A stretch of DNA of 64,000 nucleotides from Capsicum annuum (GCF_002878395.1 NC_061111.1:29045844-29109843); one strand, 5' to 3'; shown: positions 24,460 to 36,757, counted from the stretch's first letter. Notes: generated from the sequence alone by a model not told the origin. Made by a program: numbers and translations.

Positions 24460-27230
24460 TGTCACGATCCAAAAACAAGGGTCATGATGGCACTTGTCGC
24501 GGCGTACCTTGATAAGTAAGCCTATCACCCAAACTGATACGAAAAGAAGAAAAGACAGAAATATCCCACGATAAGGCTTTTAGAATGAAGCCGAACCATA
24601 CAAGTAACCATAATAATGTGGAAAGAACTTATCCAAAATGTCAATCATGCCCAAAATCAGGTGTCAATAGTGTAAGAACGATTAATACAATCCAAGAGTC
24701 AAATGCATCGGAAAAATAACCACAAAGGAATAATAATTGTCACCGAATACTAATAAAGACATAACAACTATAGAAAGATAGAGGTGAACTTCAGACGCAT
24801 GAATGTCCAACCACTACCTTGGAAGCTCCAACAATCGCCCGAGTCAATCATACTGAGGCGCACTCGAGCTAAGACCTGCACCGAAAAGGCGCAGTAGGCA
24901 TGAGTACGGTCCACTTGTACTCAGTAGGTATCATAGGCCGACCTAGCAAAGTAGTAAATAAAGCATACAAAATATACACTAAGGACACGACACCTGCAAT
25001 CAGAAAATGTCCCACAACAGTAGCCCACACCGCTTGCACTAACAGTTCTAATATATCTCACATTTATTATAACAACACACCAAGATATTGAATACAAGTA
25101 TACATTATGTGACATATAAATAGAACAAGAGAGAACATGTAGATATAAGATCATCAAATACAAGTAAAGGAAGGTCAGATAAATACATAGATGACAAGTC
25201 AATAAGGCAATACAACACAACATAAACACAATAAAGTAAGTGCAATGTCTATGATGATGATGATGATGATGCACGAGGTCGTCGCATAACCTCCAGGATC
25301 GTCGCACAATCCCTGTATAAACCTACGGAGCTAAAGCTTCCCGATGTAGGACCCATGGGGGGTTCGTCAACCCATATATAATCTACATATCTCATATCTC
25401 CTTTCCAGCATATCCCTCGAAAAGGGTTTTATAAGGTGTTATAATATTTTCTTAAAAAAGTGTTGCTAGTGTTTCTCAGATGTTGTCACGGTGGTACCAA
25501 TGTTTCATGAATGAGTATGATATGAAGATGTAACGCTCACAACCAATTACAATGAGTATTTCCACAACCAATCACAGGATATATTTCCACAACCAACCAC
25601 AATGATACATTCCCACAACCACATAAGCCAATATCCACTTATTATTTTCGTTTCATCCATAAATTTCCACGTCTCATATGCCAATAAAGTATGAATTTAA
25701 TCACAATACACCAATGGTACCACATTAAATACACAATACAATTATTTACATGTATTCAAGGCTATCAATATCACATAGGACCCCACACGATCAAACATAT
25801 CACATAATATCTCAATTTCGACAATTACATCACATATAGGCCCCCACACGGGCACAACATATGGATAACCATTTTTCATGATTAGTTCTCACCCTTAACA
25901 TGAATTTTGTACCATCATTTACTATCCAACTCAGTCTGAAGAGTTAAGCCATAACCTACCTCAAAGTCGAAACCGGTTTGCTACACTTGAACCTACGACC
26001 TTACTTTTCACGAACAATCCCGAACTCCACTAAAAATATTAAATATGAAATCTACGTATCAATACAAAACCAACGACACCCATATTGACTACTTTACTTC
26101 AAAAACATGTTCCCCATATTTTTAGAAACCTACAGCTAAAAACTCAATTTAAATCAAGTAAAAAAACGGAGTTTAAATCTAAGAAAAACTATTTTTGAGC
26201 TTTACCGGGTAAAATCATTGAAATTCGGGTTAAAATCAAGAATCAGAGTTGTTTTGAAGGTTAAATTGATGAAAAACTAGTAATTATAAGATAAAAATAT
26301 TATTCAAGTGAAAGAAGTGAAATTTGGGTTTAAAATCATGCTCTAAGATTTTTGGGGTTTTGAGAAATTTATCAAGAAATTACTAAGAAAATGAGTGAAT
26401 TCTTACCTTAAATTCGTAATAAAATCAAGAAAAAAATGTTAATCTAGCTTCCCAAGCTCTCACAAGCTTCACTTTTAAGCTCCCAAACTATTTAAGGTTT
26501 AACTCTTAAGAGGTTAGATGAAAAATGAACAAAATAGGTCAAAAAGGGGTGAAAAAGTTGTTTATATTGCAAAAAATCTGCAATATAACTGCTGGTTTTT
26601 TTCTTCTTAAGTCAAAACGAATTTCGACGGGGTGTTCGGGATTCGTTTGGAGTCTGATATAAATAAACGAACTATGCAACCATACTAAATTCGACAATCC
26701 AGACGCGATGGCGATATTAGATTTCATAAAAACATCATTTTCACAAAGTTGACCTCCGAAATCCGAAATAATAATTTTTCAAATCGAGGGTCGAAATGAG
26801 ATTTAAAAGCTGTAAAATCATACCAAACATGCTAACACCCTAAAATCGATATTCTAAATCTGTTGGAGAAGTTGAATTTTTCATCCGACGTCGTTTCGAT
26901 CAAATGTGGGTCCCACACCCATATTTTCAATTTTCCAACTTTCCAACCAATAGGTCAAAATGAGCTCGGGTGCACCGGAACCCGAACCAAAGGTCTACCT
27001 AGCCTAAAATCGATATTTCGGAGCTACTGGCGCAATCCGTTTGGCCATCCGTCATACGGATCAAAAGATATTCACATAAGTCCAAAATAAGGCTCTCGAA
27101 GCTATAAAAAATCACAATATTGCATTAATGATACCAAAATGCATCAAAAATCATGTCAATCACTCCCACACCCCAAAAATATCATAACGCAACTACGGAG
27201 AGGGTTAAAACAGTTAAATCACACAAAATC
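24460..27230 (-). mobile_element. Decayed gypsy (chromovirus-type) LTR, about 2.8 kb
   Basis: It opens TGTCACGATCCAAAAACAAG, a typical nightshade gypsy LTR start, and contains the block TACTCAGTAGGTATCATAGG at about 24,917. The part 26,570-27,000 is similar to 48,690-49,000, the LTR of the degraded gypsy element further right, in the same orientation. The right end has lost its CA terminus, so 27,230 is approximate. There is no gag or pol; short open frames inside are not genes. Confidence 0.65.
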
Positions 27231-28431
27231 AATTCTTTTTGAAAAAATAACATAAATCTACGTTTTAGCTTATCATATTTATTCAAAAACATAAATCTAC
27301 ATTTTAACTTATCATATTTATTCAAAAAATCATCCCTGCAAAGTAACTACAAAAATTTCTAACTTTCATTTTCTCGTTTCAAAAAACACTGATACATAAT
27401 AACTCTACCCTCTACTACAAATCTCATACTCTTTCCCTCTTCTGTATATTAAAATCCTGCCTTTTCCTCTCCTTCCCGGATCTTCAAACTTTTCTATTTC
27501 CAACCTTAGATCTCTCTTTTCCTCTTATCTCATTAAAATAATGGGTCAGTGTTCATCCACCCACTGCAATATATGGTGGGCCAAAACATCGATATTGTAT
27601 CCCACCACCCAACAACCACCGCTTCACCTTATTAAGGTTGTATAATTTCTGAATTGAAACAGTCAAAAACAAGAATTGTATCTAAAGAAATAGGGTCTCT
27701 GATTGCTAATTCTTCTAAAGCCATGACTAAATTGTTATAGTTATGATTCATTTCCTTCTCAAGGACACCTTAATCAATTCCTCCATCTCTCTCATCTTAT
27801 TTTTTTCTACAATATACCAATTCATTATGTTGATTTTTGTACGGTAATTAATTAGGCTAAGGTTCGAATACACAGTTGGGACAACCACTTTAATTGAGTT
27901 CGGAGATTCATAAGACCGATATATCTAATTGAAAAAAGACCAAAAAATACATCACACAACTCTCTATCATATGTACAAATCTATGTATCTTATTGAATAT
28001 ACATAAAAAAGATGTATTCACTTGAAAATCTGATAAAAATTATATATTGTAATGCTTTTTGTGCTACTGATACATACGGCTTATACATCTGAATGTATCT
28101 ATGTGATATTAACACATATGAGTTATGTATCAAATTATGTGCTTATCTATTATATTGTGATGTATCGATGCCTGACTTACATTATTTTTAATGTCTGTGT
28201 GTGCCTTAGCAACCTATGGGGGATTCAATCCACATTTCCCTAACTCATAACAAACTATCTAAACATATGTATACTTTAAGAAATGTTGAGACTGACGATA
28301 CTTTCTTTTGGAAAGAAAGTTTGTGGTGTGTGGGACCAATAGATACAAATATTTAAAATTTCTGTGAAGCAAGAAAATAATTTCTTTTAACCTACTAGTT
28401 AAATCCTAGTGTAAATGATGTTACAAATGTG
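27231..28431. other. Intergenic with a possible short leader and exon
   Basis: A 32-base segment (ACATAAATCTACATTTTAAC type) is repeated near 27,252 and 27,291. A CT-rich stretch at 27,420-27,540 precedes an ATG at 27,541 that opens 34 codons (MGQCSSTHCNIWWAK...) to 27,645. The CT-rich leader, the MGQCSS myristoylation-like start and an AAG/GTTGTA donor-like end would suit a first exon, but I recognise no family. The rest of the stretch is featureless. Confidence 0.25.
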
Positions 28432-29015
28432 TGGGGTGTGCATTATTCGGATTAAACCGAAAAAATCAAATCAATTAAATTTTAATTTGGATTGGTTTTC
28501 TTTTTTTGGTTTGGTTTCGGATTAAGAATTTACTTATTTTGAATTTTTAATTTAGTTTTGAATTTAGAAAAATAAAAATCGAGAGACCAAACATATATAG
28601 AGAGAGACACACTTTCAGCCAGAGCTAATTGCATTCGAACTTTCATCATAAAAAATTAGTTTTTATTCTATGGTTGGACATCTCTTAATATACTTTTAAA
28701 TACTGCGTTTTAAAGTTATACTTGTGACATATATTAGAAAATATGTTTAAGGGGTTTCATATTGTTATATCACTTCTCTTTTTATATATATATATATATA
28801 TATATTTGAAGCATGCAAATATAACTTTGATTATGTTATTAATTATTTACATATATCAAACCCAAAAAAAAAAAAATTAAAGAGAATAGAGAAAAAATTG
28901 AACCAAATTAAATTTATTTTAGTTCGAACTGAATTGTACTTTTTCAAAACTAAAAACTAAAATATTAAAATTGAATAATAGAAAACCAAATAAAAAAATC
29001 GAATGCACAACCCTA
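28432..29015. mobile_element. hAT-type MITE, 584 bp, with 8-bp target duplication
   Basis: The ends are TGGGGTGTGCAT and ATGCACAACCCTA, imperfect inverted repeats. Both sides carry CAAATGTG (28,424-28,431 and 29,016-29,023), an exact 8-bp duplication as made by hAT transposases. The subterminal parts are rich in GGTTTGGTT-like words, and a (TA)n tract lies at about 28,786. It has no coding capacity. It is the same family as the MITE at 52,434. Confidence 0.85.
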
Positions 29016-29927
29016 CAAATGTGTCTATTTTAGCTCAAATTTGAACAATATTAACCTAAATTAGATCATAAAACTGAGATTAAAATCCTTCAATTAAATT
29101 TAAAGGTATAATGATAATTAACTGGGGTTCCAAAAGAAATTATTTCACAACCATATAATTGAGAAATTTAAGATTAGGGTTTTAGTTACATGATCTCTAT
29201 CCGTCACTGCTGAAAATAAGGGCTACGGTAACGATTCTATAGTGACGGTTATTAAACCCTCACTGTAGAATATCTATGGTGATGATTATAACCGTTCCAA
29301 TATGTATCCATATCTAATAGAATAATTAACTAAGATAACCATCGCGTACTATTTTTAACCATCCTAATAAACATACCTATAGTAACGGTTAGTAGAACCG
29401 GGGATTGTTCTGAGATCTAGAGTTGTAAGTAACGAAAATGGGTTTTTAGGGTTCACTGAGTTAATTTGTCACCCAAACAGAGTTGTAAGTAACGAAAATG
29501 GTGGAAGAATCTCTTTTCCACCATTTTATGCTTTAAGGTCCATTTTCTCAAACTATTGTGTTCACTAAGTTGTTGTTCCTCACGTTTGAGATGCAGTTAG
29601 CAGGAGTTCCTTTAGTTATATTTTATTTCATTTCTGGATGATTCCGTGGCGAGTTATGTGTTTGAAATACCAGATATTTTGAAGGCGAAGTTTGTTCGTC
29701 TTTCTTTTGTATTTTCAAGTTCTCATTAAGTTGGTAAGTTTTAACGTTGGAGAAACTGACCTGTAGTCCTTCAGGATTTAAGTTCCTGCATCTATTTAAG
29801 TGTTAACTTTCATAATCAAGACTTTCCGAATTATGTAAATTATTAGGTGGAAATGTTGGGGTGTAAAACAAAATCGAGAACACTATCGTGCTTGGATTAA
29901 TTATATATGTATACGTATTCCAGATCG
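29016..29927. other. No gene seen; possible CACTA-like scraps
   Basis: AGAGTTGTAAGTAACGAAAATG occurs twice, 69-70 bases apart, near 29,411 and 29,480. Words such as TATAGTGACGGTTATTAAA near 29,240 recall subterminal repeats of CACTA-type elements, but neither ends nor transposase are visible. Confidence 0.25.
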
Positions 29928-29990
29928 TTTTTATTCCTGAAACTAAACAGGGGGTTCGTATGTCATTTGGCTGTAAAGAGAACAGGTATA
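29928..29990 (+). other. Exon-like segment, unidentified
   Basis: The segment is open, coding IVFIPETKQGVRMSFGCKEN. It is preceded by TATTCCAG (acceptor-like) and followed by GTATAAAC (donor-like). I do not recognise the protein. It is reported because two host-gene exons lie just to the right. Confidence 0.2.
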
Positions 29991-30294
29991 AACCTGATGT
30001 GACATTGAAAAGAAAAATACAAAAACCAAACGCACATATGGATAGCCGCAATAACTATCTTCTATATACGTAAAATTGTATGTTTTCTTGCGTAATTACA
30101 TTCTCTCTCTTTCTCAATGATGAGTTTATTTCTTTCAGATTGCTTTCGAAAGGTAATTGGCTCATACACGAGAAGTGCTGTAAGATTCTCTCGTTGATAG
30201 TGAGGTAGTAACGTCATTATTCTTATGGTGTTTTTATCATTTTGAGGGACTTAAGATTAGGATATGTAAATTTAGTAGACTATCGGGAAGCCTA

Positions 30295-30434
30295 CAAACA
30301 TACATGTATGATTTGCGACCAAGTTGCTTCTGTGGTAGAATGACCTGGGGTGAATGAGAATCATTACTGTTGCATTTAGCAGTTTCTCCTTCAGAAGTGA
30401 CACCAACAACTTTTCCACCTTCATCAAACTTCAC
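30295..30434 (-). pseudogene. Rab GDP-dissociation inhibitor (GDI) exon fragment
   Basis: The minus strand encodes VKFDEGGKVVGVTSEGETAK, then directly NDSHSPQVILPQKQLGRKS and MYV. Both blocks are signature sequences of plant GDI, which recycles Rab GTPases from membranes. In the intact protein the two blocks are separated by a few dozen residues, so an internal piece is missing here. The fragment begins right after GGATTGCAG, a good splice acceptor that suits the genomic exon boundary. It therefore came from unspliced genomic DNA, not from a processed transcript. After MYV the homology ends. No promoter or neighbouring GDI exon was found. It cannot make a functional GDI. Confidence 0.7.
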
Positions 30435-30695
30435 CTGCAATCCAGAAACAGTGTGTTCACATGAACTTCAATTTAATTCATTGTGTAAGTACGCCATGTG
30501 GAATTCTTCGGCATTTTCAGTAGAGTAGCCAGCTCAGTACATTATCATCTAAGTTTTCAGTACATAGTTCGCAAGGCCTGCCAGCTTCTCAAATCATTTT
30601 TCTTTAGTGTGCACTGAGTCAGTTACCTTATTTAACTCTCAAAACATTACAAACTTTTTTATTCAAGTATATAATACTTCTGTGTGCTTGTGCAG

Positions 30696-30762
30696 GAATA
30701 AAAGGACGGAATTCCTACTCATTTGGAGATCAGTTTGTCCACTTCAATGTCAGCATTCCCAC
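30696..30762 (+). pseudogene. DnaJ (Hsp40, GFA2-like) exon fragment
   Basis: After a good acceptor, TGTGCTTGTGCAG, the plus strand encodes GIKGRNSYSFGDQFVHFNVS followed by IPT. This is the C-terminal substrate-binding region of type-I DnaJ chaperones of the bacterial or mitochondrial type. The first glycine codon is split by the splice site, as in a real exon. Directly after the homology comes GTAAGAG, a consensus donor, so one whole 67-bp exon with both splice signals seems preserved. No other DnaJ exon was found around it. It lies about 260 bases from the GDI fragment, on the opposite strand. It is non-functional as a chaperone. Confidence 0.65.
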
Positions 30763-31322
30763 GTAAGAGCCCTTTGGGTAAAATATGGAAATGACTATCA
30801 ATTATTACACTTTTACTATCCTAGACTCTTTTCTAAGCCTATTCTTGAGAAAATTAGGAGGTTTTATAGTTTGGTGGACTCTAAATTAATTCTTAATACA
30901 TCTACTTGAAAAGGGTACACCTGTGAAGCTTCCTGTATATTCTTCGATGTAATGATTAAATTTGCAACTTGGGTGCAGAAACTTGACACCAAGCTTCCTG
31001 TATTTCGAATAAAGGGTGCTTTTTCAGTGATATGTGTTCTCAGGTAGGTTGTTCAGGTTGTTCTTACTGTGAAAGTGTTTATTTTTGTGGGTTTGGTTTT
31101 CCCAATCTCGACACTATTTTATGTAAGAATGAATGGATATATTGTTCCTTAAAGTGTTTCAATTTGCCATTATTTCGTTTGTTGTTATCGATCTCATATA
31201 TGTGGCCGGTGGTCTATCGTAAATAGCCTCTTTAAGGTCTGATTATATTGTATGTTCGGTATACCCCACTTGAGTGATTACATGTGTCATATTGTAGTTT
31301 CTAGTGATTATTGTTACTATCA
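30763..31322. other. No recognised gene between captured exons and copia element
   Basis: Short plus-strand open frames at 30,607-30,909 and 31,032-31,226 show no family motif. GGGTGCAG at about 30,978 and CTCAGGTAGG at about 31,043 resemble splice sites, so another captured exon is possible, but I cannot identify it. Confidence 0.25.
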
Positions 31323-32793
31323 TACATGGGAATTGGTTGATCTCCTCCCAGGAATAAACCTTTAGGTTCTAAATGGGTTTTCAAAAGGAAGATGAAAGCG
31401 GATGGCACTATTGACAGATACAAGGCAAGACTTGTAGTAAAGGGCTTCAAATAAAAAGAAGGTCTTGATTACTTTGATACATACTCGCCAGTAACAAGGA
31501 TAACATCGATTCGAATGTTAATTGCCTTAGTGGCGGTATATGATCTTCAAATCCATCAAATGGATGTGAAAATCGCTTTTCTAAATGGAGAATTGGAGGA
31601 AGAAATATACATGGAACAGCCTGAGGGTTTTGTGGCTCCAGGAAAGGAAAAACAAGGTGTGTAAACTTATCAAGTCACTATATGGACTAAAGCAAGCACC
31701 AAAACAATGGCATGCGAAGTTTGACCAAACTATGTTGGCAAACAGATTCAAAATAAATGAATGTGAATAATGTGTTTATATTAAAGATACTCCAAATCAC
31801 CAAGTCATTGTATGTTTATATGTGGATGATATGTTGATCATCAGTAGAGATATTTCTGACATAAATGCAACAAAATGAATGCTCGAGAGCAAGTTTGATA
31901 TGAAAGACCTTGGAGCTGCAAATGTAATCTTAGGTATAAGAATCCATCGAACTCCACACGGGTTGGCATTTTCACAGTCTCATTATATCGAAAAGGTACT
32001 TAATAAGTTCAAGTATATGAAATTCGGTATTGCCAAGACTCCATTAGATGCGAGCTTTGCACTTCGAAAGAATGAAGGTGAAAGTGACTCGCAATTGGAG
32101 TACGCAAGAGTATTGGGATGTTTAATGTATATAATGAACTGTGCACAACCAGACATAGCATGCACTATCAATAAATTGAGTCAGTACACGACTAATCCCA
32201 ACAAAACTCACTGGATGACAATGAAAAGAGTTTTGGGGTGTCTTAAATACACTCAAGATTATGCTTTGCATTATAATAAATATCATGCGGTACTTAAGGG
32301 ATATAGTGATGCAAATTGGATCATCAGATCGAACGAAGTAAAATCCACAAGTGGATATGTATTTACTATCGGTGGAGGAGCAGTCTTTTGGAAATCATCC
32401 AAATAGACTTGTATTGCTCGCTCTACAATGGAATCTGAATTTATCGCATTGGATAAAGCCGGTGAAGAAGCAGAATGGCTCCGGAATTTCTTAGAAGATA
32501 TTCCTTATTGGCCCAAGATAGTGGCACAAATGTGTATACATTGTGATAGCCAAGTGGCAATAGGTAGGGCAAGGAGCATGATATACAATGGTAAATCTCA
32601 TCACATACGACGGAGACACAATACCAGTAGGGAACTTCTCTCTAGTGGAATCATCACTGTTGACTATGTAAAGTCAAAGAATAATGTGTCGGATCCACTT
32701 ACAAAAGGCCTATCTAGAGAAGGAGCGGAAAGGACATCCAAGGGAATGGGTTTAAGGCCTAGGACAAGTCAGCATAGCGGTAACTCTACCTAG
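31323..32793 (+). pseudogene. Copia reverse transcriptase and RNase H, broken
   Basis: Copia blocks in order: GSKWVFKRKMKADGTIDRYK near 31,365, YSPVTRITSIRMLIAL near 31,485, QMDVKIAFLNGELEEEIYM near 31,560, SLYGLKQAPKQWH near 31,680, catalytic LYVDDMLIIS near 31,815, GCLMYIMNCAQPDIA near 32,115, YSDANWI near 32,302 and ARSTMESEFIAL near 32,420. Stops interrupt it near 31,452, 31,768, 31,876 and 32,404, and a frameshift lies near 31,655. The YVDD catalytic pair survives. The protein would copy the element's RNA and degrade the template, but the chain cannot be made. Confidence 0.85.
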
Positions 32794-33356
32794 CAGACTA
32801 GAGATCCCAAGAGCTAGGTTCAAGGAGATCAAACAAAGTTGTGTCTGACAGGTTCAACATTGTCAATTATCCAACCCATTCTCATGATGTGGATAATGTA
32901 TAGTAATCAAGAATAAGACTTAAAGTGAAAAGTCTTTTAATGATTATCTAAATTTGGCAGATTTGACCAAATAGTTTAATCTATATGATTGAATGTTTAG
33001 AAATCACCTATGTGAGGGCGAAGTGGAAGCCGCTTCAAGGAGAATGTTAGTAAAGGCCTATTATCTAAGTTCTCATGAAACTGGGACGTGTTCATGGCTG
33101 AAAAGAACAAAACCGTGAGAACCATAAAACGGTAAAAGGCTGGTTGTGTGACATGTGTTGTCTAGGTGTACATTAAATCTCAACAGTTCAAAGATATCAA
33201 ATCTACCGATTAACCGAGTGCATCCGATGCATGTTCACTATGGAAAGTTCAAAGGGAAACCCACTTATCCAGATGCAATCAATCTTTGCTTGATGATCAC
33301 ATACTTGTCCATATAACTTTTACGAAAAATAGTCATTCCCCATTCATGTGGGGGGT

Positions 33357-34366
33357 TGTTGGGTTCAATATGTATGAAAAAGGTGTGAATGGAAAATGGA
33401 GAGAAAAATGGTTGAAGAATTGAGACACCAATTTAGTAGGAGTATTCCCAAAATTGGAAAGTTCACTAATTCTCCCGCATTGGTGGGAGAAGGGAACTAT
33501 GGAGTGTTTTTAATGGGAAGCACTTACTCCACATACTAAGTGAGGCAAGAAATAAGAAATGTCTCGCGCCGTCGTCGCTTACTCGGCTAAGCTTTGGATT
33601 TGTCAAATGATCGATCGATGAGATCTATATTTTTGGACAAAGTTTATTTCACGTAAATTTAATTCGAATGCCAAAAGGAAAATGCACCAGTAATCCTCCA
33701 TTTATACATGCATACAGATTTCAAAACAGTATTTTCTGAAATGATACACTACTTCGAACTGATTCAATTGTTCAATGAAATGATATGTCTATTCAACGAA
33801 CTGATGTACTGTTTCGTGAACTGGTATGTCTGTTTGGTGAAGGACACGTTCTTTGGGTAAACAGACATGAATTTCCAGAAACATCACACCATTTAAGTGA
33901 ATCAATGCCACCTTTTCGAAGAGGCATGTCACAGGTTATATAAACCTGCTTTCATTCACAGGTTTTGATATGAATTTTTCTTCAATAAACTCTCTTCTTG
34001 TCTTTACAAATACTCTATATGATCAGTCAATCCGTTAAGTGAGTTCGACGATATTCCAATTATTTGAGGTACCACTACAGCTGGTTTGTTTGGCCATTTT
34101 ATCCTGGGAGGAAAATTCCGCAACCTCGGATATAGTGAGGGGAATTATTTCCTTAAGGAAAGTCCGTGAATTCGGACGACTTGGCCTTATTCATTTCTGT
34201 TTCATCTATTTTCTGAAAAAATAAAATACACCTCTTGGAAAGGTCATTTTGATCTTGTGTTGAGGGTATTTGATATACTTCATTGTGTTCTTGTTTATAC
34301 TTGAACTCTAGTTGAAGTTGTTGTTCTGCATATACAGATTCTGCGTACCCGTAAAAGGAAATAACA
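33357..34366 (+). repeat. 3' LTR of the copia element, about 1.0 kb
   Basis: Begins TGTTGGGTTCAATATG right after the polypurine tract. The right end is set at AATAACA (34,366); TTAAACA eight bases further on is an alternative. With no 5' LTR there is no second copy to confirm the end. Confidence 0.65.
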
Positions 34367-34934
34367 CTTAAACATATTGTTGCAAATTAACTTTATCTTT
34401 ATCAATCAAAAAAATATTTTATTGCAAATTTGAGGTAGTGCAAAAACAGTTAAGAAAGTTAAGATGTGAATAGAAATTTTCTTTTAACTACGTTCAAACT
34501 GACGGACTTGCTGGGAAGCCTATTTTCTTCGACGTTTTCATTGAAATACTTTTCTCTCTTTGAAATTGCCATTTCCAGACAACAGACGTTGTAGAAAGTT
34601 CTTGAATATGTATTTGTCATTTGTAACTATAAAGTATTATCTGCTACTGAACATATAGAATCTTTTCTTAAGAATTTACAATGTCAGAATAGCTATGTAG
34701 TACTTAGTTTGTAACTCTGGACAGTCAAAGAGGCATCTAAAGCTATTACAAGAAAACTGCACATGATCCATTGATTTATTGAGAAGAAATATGGGTAGTG
34801 CTTTAAAGTTTCTTTTTTACTTCCGATATTGCAACCAAAGTGTCAAAAGGAAATATTGCAAAGGTTTACATCTTCTCAATTATCGTGTGCATGAAAATAT
34901 AGAAATAGAAATAGAAATAGTTTATTTGTTGGCT

Positions 34935-35510
34935 AGCAATGCACAAGAGATTGATGACAAGAGCTAGATTAAAGAGGTTGGGTTTGTGTGATGACGAGAC
35001 ATGCGCTCTATGCAACAATGAACCTGAGACAATTAATCATCTATTCTTTCATTGTGCTTTCTCACAAGCTTGTGTGGCAGAAATATGTCACTAGCTACAG
35101 ATCAGGATGCACAACTGAACATTACAAGGCTTGTGGACTAGAATTGCAAGAAAGGCTCCGGGTAAAATGAGTCGAGCGCTGGTTTGGGCAATAACAGCAG
35201 CATTAATCTACCACATTTGGTCTGCAAGGAATGAAGCAATATGGAACTTCAAAGTACCACTTCCCACAATCACATGCAGGAAGATAAAGTTTGAATGCAA
35301 GATGAAATTAGTTGATAAGATATACAGAAGATATGATAGAAAAGATAGAAGTTGGGTTGAGAAAATTGTATAGAAGGTGGGGGAATGGATTAGGGATGCA
35401 GAGTTTTTCCTTTTCTCTTCTGTTATTTAAGGCGTAATGTAGCAAGCATATCCTATACTTGATGTAATGGGTTTTGTTTAATAAGAATCTGTTGGTTTGA
35501 CCCCCCCAAA
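34935..35510 (+). mobile_element. 5'-truncated LINE tail with zf-RVT domain
   Basis: The plus strand codes RLGLCDDETCALCNNEPETI followed by NHLFFHC, a zinc-binding reverse-transcriptase (zf-RVT) motif, and then WAITAALIYHIWSARNEAIW, the usual LINE ORF2 C-terminus, ending at 35,373. One frameshift lies between the two blocks. The 3' part runs to about 35,510, ending GGTTTGACCCCCCCAAAAAA. The 5' end is lost, as is common for LINE insertions. Sequence differs from the LINE at 40-45 kb, so it is another family. Confidence 0.75.
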
Positions 35511-36728
35511 AAATATAGAAATAGTGATATGACCTAGATATGCTTCAAGTGCAATTCAAGTCATTGTGCAAGAGTTGTTACTATCTATTAGTTAAATTCT
35601 GAATCTATTGTCAAATTGTTATGGTTTTCACTTGTAAAATTGTGTGAGATTGGATATCTAAGGTTAGATGGAAAAAAATACCTACTATCTAATAATGAAT
35701 ATGGATCAGTTAGATCTACCGTATGATTCCTCCTGTATGATCTTCTTAAGACATTTTCATCTAAAATTGTACTATAAAATATGACTTGAGCGAATATGTG
35801 TTTTTATAAGGTGCTTTCTGCTTAGTTAAAAACATGTGTAGTAAGTTAAGTGGGTAAAGATAAATGCTGACAGTTAGAAGAACAACTTAACCGAAATCTT
35901 GCTCTATATATATATTTCATTTGTGTAAATAGTGAAATTGATACACTTAATAGGAACTTACCCTAATTATTTTTGTTATGTGTCAATTCGATAATTTGCA
36001 AGAACCGTACATAGTATTGGCTGGCACTAAAAAGCAGATATGTACAAGAAGTGGAAGAGTTGATGTTCCGAAAGTACATTGGATTGTCCAAATATTGTGA
36101 CACCACTAGAATTTGAGTGATATATTGTATAAGCATAATGTTTCCTACAATTTTAGCATCCTCCTTTTTATTTTTGATTTTTTTGATGCAAGTTATTCCG
36201 TGTTGTGTTAACATTTGATGTCTTTTCTAGCGATGATTTGAGTTTGAATGAATAGACTTTGTTTCTAAATTACTAAAATCATCTTTTTCACCAAATCATT
36301 GACATATCTCGAATAAGTTGATTCCTTGTAATTTGTGGCTTCTATAGCTGATTATTATTTTGAGCATTACATTGTTTATAACAAGAGACCTTCAAAACTC
36401 TCTATGCCCTACTGAAGATTGATTTTTAAGTTTGGGACAATACGTTTGTGTTGTATTTGAAGATACAAACAGTTCTTATATTTTTGGGATATTATGTCTA
36501 GAAAATACTTGAAGATGGTCAACTAGATATATATGTATTCTTTCTTGCTTTCTGCATATGTTGCAAATAAATATATAAAGTATGGTGTTAAACACTATTG
36601 GAGTGATATTAAGCTGAATTATGTTGAGAAGCTTTAATTTTTGGAAGTAAAATAGTGGTACTAAGATAGTTCCACTAGAGAGGTGATAAAACTAAAGTGG
36701 ACTCAACTACTTAAATAAAGCCTTTTGT
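35511..36728. other. No gene seen
   Basis: AT-rich sequence without a recognised coding frame, tandem array or inverted repeat. It may be the interior of a Helitron whose 3' end is at 36,757. Confidence 0.35.
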
Positions 36729-36757
36729 CGTGCTCAGCACGGATCATGTCCATCTAG
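36729..36757 (+). mobile_element. Helitron-type 3' terminus
   Basis: A perfect hairpin, CGTGCT-C-AGCACG (36,729-36,741), is followed after 12 bases by CTAG (36,754-36,757) and then T. This is the Helitron 3' signature: short GC-rich hairpin, CTRR, insertion before T. A matching 5' TC end was not identified, so the size and content of this element are open. Confidence 0.55.

Larger units (their letters stand above)
31323..34366 (+). mobile_element. Ty1/copia retrotransposon, 3' half only
   Basis: Reverse transcriptase and RNase H (31,323-32,793), a 3' untranslated region, a G-rich polypurine tract (TGTGGGGGG, about 33,348-33,355) and a 3' LTR (33,357-34,366) follow in order. Gag, protease, integrase and the 5' LTR are missing: homology starts abruptly at TWELVDLPPRNKPLGSKWVF. 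Abrupt loss of the whole 5' half points to deletion or to capture by another element rather than to decay. Confidence 0.85.

Noticed and set aside
27440..27470. TCTGTATATTAAAATCCTGC as a Helitron 5' end for the terminus at 36,757
   Set aside because: The base before it is T, not A, and the match to known 5' ends is weak.
30530..30600. A further upstream GDI exon on the minus strand
   Set aside because: Only loose similarity to the expected residues and no clean splice sites.
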